Part shown: piece after piece, positions 6,427 to 9,287 of the stretch
How the letters are laid out: each line of letters begins with the position of its first letter
Position numbering within the stretch: position 1 is the stretch's first letter
Assembly: GCA_007133845.1 (NCBI GenBank)
Contig: SLLY01000028.1
Location: 1 to 9,287 of the forward strand
Reading direction: 5' to 3'
DNA: 9,287 nucleotides
Source of the DNA: Candidatus Woesearchaeota archaeon
GTDB taxonomy: Archaea; Nanobdellota; Nanobdellia; CSSed11-243R1
Program-made: the position numbers and the translations under genes
Notes under the pieces: generated by a model
What the model saw: only the letters and a program-made list of their open reading frames with translations
Told to the model about the DNA's origin: nothing
Database searches by the model: none

Positions 6427-6681
6427 TCATATAATCTTAATTTCTATACAATATTCCCCCACTTCATTTTTTTTAAAATATTCTTCTTTTGAAGGAAAGT
6501 AAGATTCTATACCTTTTCCAATTATCTTTAATGGAACTCTTTGACTCATTGCTATTCCGATATATTCGTCCCAATGTTCGATCATTTTTTTTTTTTTCTC
6601 TTTTTTAATGTTTAGTTTAATATATATTTTATCTATTTCATTTTTTATTTTTTCTTCCAAATCTTCTAAATAATCTATCAT
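6427..6681 (-). CDS. Small hypothetical protein, second gene of the methyltransferase operon
   Basis: An unrecognised protein of 84 residues from the chosen ATG. The first 35 residues form a charged, Lys-rich helix that could be a coiled coil (MIDYLEDLEEKIKNEIDKIY). The C-terminal half is mixed and ends in a likely beta strand, GEYCIEIKII. An in-frame GTG at 6690 would add three residues. I prefer the ATG at 6681 because GGGGTG at 6688-6693 lies 6 bases before it and pairs better with the anti-Shine-Dalgarno than the imperfect GAGGGT upstream of the GTG. It follows the methyltransferase stop by 12 bases and precedes the next gene by 10, so the three form one operon. Confidence 0.75.
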   Translation of the reverse strand: MIDYLEDLEEKIKNEIDKIYIKLNIKKEKKKKMIEHWDEYIGIAMSQRVPLKIIGKGIESYFPSKEEYFKKNEVGEYCIEIKII

Positions 6682-6687
6682 TTTGAG

Positions 6688-6693
6688 CACCCC
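6688..6693 (-). promoter_or_regulatory. Ribosome binding site deciding the 6681 start
   Basis: GGGGTG on the minus strand, 6 bases before the ATG at 6681. It overlaps the competing in-frame GTG start at 6690, which has only the weaker GAGGGT (6697-6702) before it. Confidence 0.4.
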
Positions 6694-8007
6694 TTAACCC
6701 TCAAAAAATCTTCCTTTCCAATAATCTTCACAATCATCTTTAATATTCACTATGTTTTTTTCATAACTTTTTTTATCACTTATATTAGCTATAATTACAT
6801 CATCGTAAGGTTTATTTACAGTATATCCATTATTCCTAAATTTTTCTTCTATTTCTGAAATTTTGTCTAGCTGATGTTTGCAAATTTTTAATCCAACCAC
6901 CCTTGCTTTATCTTTCATGGCATTATTAACCAAATCAGTTACGCTTGAACTCTCGCCTTCGAATCCTAGTTCTTCTTGATATGTTTTTGGACACATTTCT
7001 ATGTTTTTATCTCTATCTACTATTTTTCCATGAAATTTTGGATCTATTACTTTTATCTTTTTGTAATCAATATTTTTTTCTTTTAATCTCTCAGAAAGAT
7101 TTCTAGGATACATTTCATTGTTTCCAGTGCCTATGAATGCTATTTTGTCTCCATCCTCTATTAATTCTAAAATTTCTTCTATCAAAGGTTCGTTTGAAAC
7201 ATATTCAGAGCCAAAAGAACTTACGTCACAAAGATTATGAGATATATAGACATGACAATTTTCCCCCAATCTATAATCGTAAAAAGTTTTTCTTATGGGT
7301 TCTAATTCTCCATCCATTTTTATATATGGGAGTTCATTTATTTCTTCTACTTTGTAATATCCTTTCTTTTCAAAAAATCCAGCCTCCGTAAAAATTAATC
7401 CACCTTTTTTTACGATTCTTGTGAGTTCATTAAAAACTTTTTTTCTATTCTTGTTTTCAAAATATTCATCAAGATGATATAGAAGGAAATTTGATGTTAC
7501 AATATCGAATGAATCATCTTCAAAATTAAGATTATATGCATCACCCAGAACAAGATTTAATTCTTTGGTGTATTCTTTTTTCATTTCATAAGAAAACAAA
7601 TCATCTTTTTTCTCAAAACATTCGTTTAATATTTCATATAAATTTTCTTTTGAATCTCCATGTAAATCATCTATTTTTTCAGTGTAATCAAATTTCCCAT
7701 GTAATATATCTTCGAACATTTCCTCGTTTATGTCCAAGCCCACGATTTCAATCTCTGGATTTTCTATGCCATATTCTTTTAATGTTTCTTCAATGGTTCT
7801 TTTCCATAAAATATGGTCTGCGCAACCTCCACAACCTATATCTGCAACCTTTAGCTTTTCACCATTCCGATTTTTATATGCATTAATTATACGAGCTTCT
7901 TGTATTTCTCCATCTTTATTTTTCCATGGATTGCAGAGATAACTAACGATTTCATAAGACCTTCCGAATATACCAGTACATGGGCCATCATAATCATTAG
8001 TTTCCAT
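6694..8007 (-). CDS. SAM-dependent methyltransferase with an unknown C-terminal domain
   Basis: A 437-residue two-domain protein. Residues about 50-215 are a class I (Rossmann-fold) methyltransferase. Motif I is VADIGCGGC (54-62), the acidic loop binding SAM ribose is LDINEE (91-96), motif III/IV is LGDAYNLNFEDDSFDIVTSN (154-173), and KKGGLIFTEAGFF follows (200-212). An insertion of about 50 charged residues sits between motifs II and III. The C-terminal part (about 265-425) looks like a second alpha/beta domain, with a Gly-rich loop FIGTGNNE (291-298) after a strand, then KVIDPKF and later ARVVGLKICKHQL and DDVIIANI strands; I do not recognise it. The substrate is unknown; nothing points to a DNA, rRNA or small-molecule target in particular. 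The start has GGTGA (8017-8021) and a TATA box further upstream. It is the first gene of a three-gene operon. Confidence 0.85.
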   Translation of the reverse strand: METNDYDGPCTGIFGRSYEIVSYLCNPWKNKDGEIQEARIINAYKNRNGEKLKVADIGCGGCADHILWKRTIEETLKEYGIENPEIEIVGLDINEEMFEDILHGKFDYTEKIDDLHGDSKENLYEILNECFEKKDDLFSYEMKKEYTKELNLVLGDAYNLNFEDDSFDIVTSNFLLYHLDEYFENKNRKKVFNELTRIVKKGGLIFTEAGFFEKKGYYKVEEINELPYIKMDGELEPIRKTFYDYRLGENCHVYISHNLCDVSSFGSEYVSNEPLIEEILELIEDGDKIAFIGTGNNEMYPRNLSERLKEKNIDYKKIKVIDPKFHGKIVDRDKNIEMCPKTYQEELGFEGESSSVTDLVNNAMKDKARVVGLKICKHQLDKISEIEEKFRNNGYTVNKPYDDVIIANISDKKSYEKNIVNIKDDCEDYWKGRFFEG

Positions 8008-8049
8008 TTTAATATTTCACCAAATCGTTATATTTAACACCTTTAAGTT

Positions 8050-8062
8050 ACTATCATATAGT
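8050..8062. repeat. Perfect palindrome at the predicted start site of the methyltransferase operon
   Basis: ACTAT-CAT-ATAGT, five-base arms around three bases. It lies 9 bases downstream of the TATA box, across the expected transcription start (near 8050), where an archaeal repressor would block polymerase. Short palindromes arise easily in A+T-rich DNA, so an operator role is a suggestion. Confidence 0.35.
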
Positions 8063-8070
8063 GAATAATG

Positions 8071-8080
8071 ATATATAAAA
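8071..8080 (-). promoter_or_regulatory. TATA-box promoter of the methyltransferase operon
   Basis: TTTTATATAT on the minus strand, the strongest TATA match in the 97-base gap upstream of the methyltransferase gene. A start about 25 bases on, near 8050, gives a leader of about 43 bases carrying GGTGA. A second TATA-like string (TTAAATATAAC, 8029-8039) lies too close to the ribosome binding site to be its promoter. Confidence 0.55.
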
Positions 8081-8104
8081 GTTTTTATTTTCAAAAAATT
8101 CAAA

Positions 8105-8857
8105 TTATTTTTCAGAAATATGTATTCTTTTCAAACACCTTTCAGATCTTTCACAATGCAATATATTATAACAGGAATCTCTTCCATGTTCTTTTTGTTT
8201 TTTTGCGCATTTTTTGTCATATTTATATACGCCTGTTCCACCCTTTTTATTTATTGCAATTTCTTCTTTATTTTCTTTTAAATAACTCGGAAATTTAATG
8301 ACTAATGATCTTTTATCTCCTTCTGAAATTCCTAACTCATCACAAAGTTCTTTAATAGTATAAAAATTTCCTTCATTTTCTTTCAAATATTCCAAAAATT
8401 CATCTATTTCATTATTTATTCGACTTTCTTTGTTGTAGGGAATATCTTCTAACATATTTTTTAATTCTTCCAATTCTTCAAATTTTAAATTTATAGTATA
8501 TTGAACTTTTTTGCCTATGCTTTCCGTTTCCTCAATAATTTTAACTAGCCCGTATCTAAATTCTGCCGTTCTTCTAATTCTTTTATTATTCAAATATCTA
8601 CGTTTGACAATTTTTTCTAAATTTATCTTAGATTTTCCCCCTTTTTTGTTATTATACATTTCTTCAATATCTTTGTAAGTTAAATGTAATGTACCAACAG
8701 TTCTTGGATTTTCTTTATAAGGATGCAATTTTTGTATTTCTATACTTATTAATTCTGTATTATTTAAGATATTTTTGTAAGCTATGTATCTGCATTCGCT
8801 ATTAAATTCTGAAAATTTTTTAATTGTTTTATATTCTTCTTTTTTATCTTTCTTCAT
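8105..8857 (-). CDS. Hypothetical protein with winged-helix-like region and four-Cys tail
   Basis: An unrecognised 250-residue, Lys/Glu-rich protein. Residues about 150-214 read like a winged helix: a first helix (INNEIDEFLEYLKEN), a turn helix (TIKELCDELGISEGDKRSLV) as recognition unit, then a wing (IAINKKGGTGVYKY). The tail has four cysteines, 217, 229, 235 and 241, spaced 11, 5 and 5 residues apart, a possible zinc or iron-sulfur site, though His and Cys could also be structural. The N-terminal 150 residues are unassigned. I start at 8857, not at the first in-frame ATG at 8923, because a BRE-TATA promoter is centred 26 bases upstream of 8857, so the mRNA would be leaderless, and because 8923 is only 13 bases from the 23S rRNA. 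A DNA-binding regulator, perhaps of the next operon, is an inference. Confidence 0.78.
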   Translation of the reverse strand: MKKDKKEEYKTIKKFSEFNSECRYIAYKNILNNTELISIEIQKLHPYKENPRTVGTLHLTYKDIEEMYNNKKGGKSKINLEKIVKRRYLNNKRIRRTAEFRYGLVKIIEETESIGKKVQYTINLKFEELEELKNMLEDIPYNKESRINNEIDEFLEYLKENEGNFYTIKELCDELGISEGDKRSLVIKFPSYLKENKEEIAINKKGGTGVYKYDKKCAKKQKEHGRDSCYNILHCERSERCLKRIHISEK

Positions 8858-8878
8858 AGAAGGTATACACTTTATAGT

Positions 8879-8895
8879 AATATAAATTTCTTTCG
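8879..8895 (-). promoter_or_regulatory. BRE-TATA promoter giving a leaderless mRNA
   Basis: On the minus strand, CGAAAG (8895-8890), a good BRE, precedes TTTATATT (8886-8879). The TATA centre is about 26 bases before the ATG at 8857, so the transcript would begin at or next to the start codon. No ribosome binding site is present, in agreement. Confidence 0.6.
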
Positions 8896-8935
8896 AAAAG
8901 TAAAAGTGTGAATGATACTGCACAAAAGAGATTTT

Positions 8936-9287
8936 TTTAGAATAGGCAAAGTGCGATTAGTAGTTGAAGACTGCCTTTCGCAAGATTACATCACAACTCT
9001 ATCAACGCGGTCTTCTTCCGCAGCACTATAGGTGACTTTTTTTGCGAGCGGCTTCACCCTTAGATGCTTTCAGGGTTTATCCGCTAGCGCGTGGCTACCC
9101 AGCTTCTGCCCTGTCGGACAACTGGTTCACTAGAGGCGCCAGTCCCTTGTTCCTCTCGTACTAAAAGGACTCTCCACTCAGTCACCAAACAATTCCACTA
9201 GATAAAAACCGTACTGCCTCACAGCGTACTAAACCCAGCTCACGACCCCCTTTAACCGGTGGACACCCGTACCCTTGGCTGCCTACA
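8936..9287 (-). rRNA. rrl: 23S ribosomal RNA, 3' part (domains V and VI), 5' part beyond window
   Basis: The last 350 or so nt of the large-subunit rRNA. It enters at the right edge in the peptidyl-transferase region (GCCAAGGGUACGG, A-loop at 9255-9270), then GAGCUGGGUUUAG leading to helix 93 (9229-9211), whose GUAC/GUAC and CU/GG pairs differ from E. coli with compensation. The sarcin-ricin loop AGUACGAGAGGA is at 9162-9151. GCGCUAGCGGAUAAACC and GAAAGCAUCUAAGGGUGAAGCC are archaeal in style, and the molecule ends near CUACUAAUCGC...UUUGCC. The 3' end is placed by comparison with the E. coli end and could be off by several bases. There is no 5S rRNA within the 79 bases between it and the next gene. 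T-rich stretches on the minus strand after it (CTCTTTTG, CACTTTTACTTTT) could end transcription. Confidence 0.96.

Noticed and set aside
8029..8039. TTAAATATAAC as the TATA box of the methyltransferase operon
   Set aside because: A start 25 bases on would fall after the ribosome binding site, close to the ATG; the element at 8071-8080 is both stronger and better placed.
8858..8923. Extended start at 8923 for the Cys-tail protein
   Set aside because: It would place the start codon 13 bases after the 23S rRNA and bury the BRE-TATA element inside the coding region.

Overview
The window comes from an A+T-rich archaeon. The archaeal signs are a Sec61-beta translocon subunit, an archaeal-type Xer recombinase, a stand-alone ADP-forming acyl-CoA synthetase alpha subunit, TATA/BRE-like promoters with short or absent leaders, GGTGA-type ribosome binding sites, and an archaeal-looking 23S rRNA 3' region. 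A small fermentative lineage such as a DPANN-type archaeon would fit, but the sequence alone does not fix the lineage. Coding is dense: genes overlap by 1 to 11 bases or sit about 10 bases apart.

Left part, 1-2628, plus strand: the window opens inside a XerA-like tyrosine recombinase, followed by a protein with a possible winged-helix end. A TATA box then starts a two-gene unit, an EF-Tu/SelB-like GTPase with decayed switch motifs translationally coupled to an 85-residue four-cysteine protein. Middle part, 2618-5418: an ADP-forming acyl-CoA synthetase alpha subunit and an unknown protein are read leftward. They are divergent from thymidylate kinase, and both sides appear to be served by one small symmetric TATA-like element. 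Thymidylate kinase overlaps tail to tail with a 57-residue Sec61-beta gene that is easy to miss because it is so short.

The only long stretch without a protein gene, 5419-5780, holds the RNase P RNA on the minus strand. It is recognisable by its P1, P2, P3, P4 and P5 pairings and has its own TATA box at the end of the upstream gene. It runs almost directly into Sec61-beta, so the two are probably transcribed together.

Right part, 5781-8857, minus strand: a promoter with a palindrome at the predicted start site drives three genes: a two-domain SAM methyltransferase and two unknown proteins. This is the best candidate here for an undescribed functional unit. Before it lies a leaderless gene for a possible winged-helix, Cys-rich DNA-binding protein. 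The window ends in the 3' part of 23S rRNA (domains V and VI), with no 5S rRNA next to it and some unusual bases near the A-loop. I recognise no CRISPR array, insertion sequence, tRNA or known defence system.
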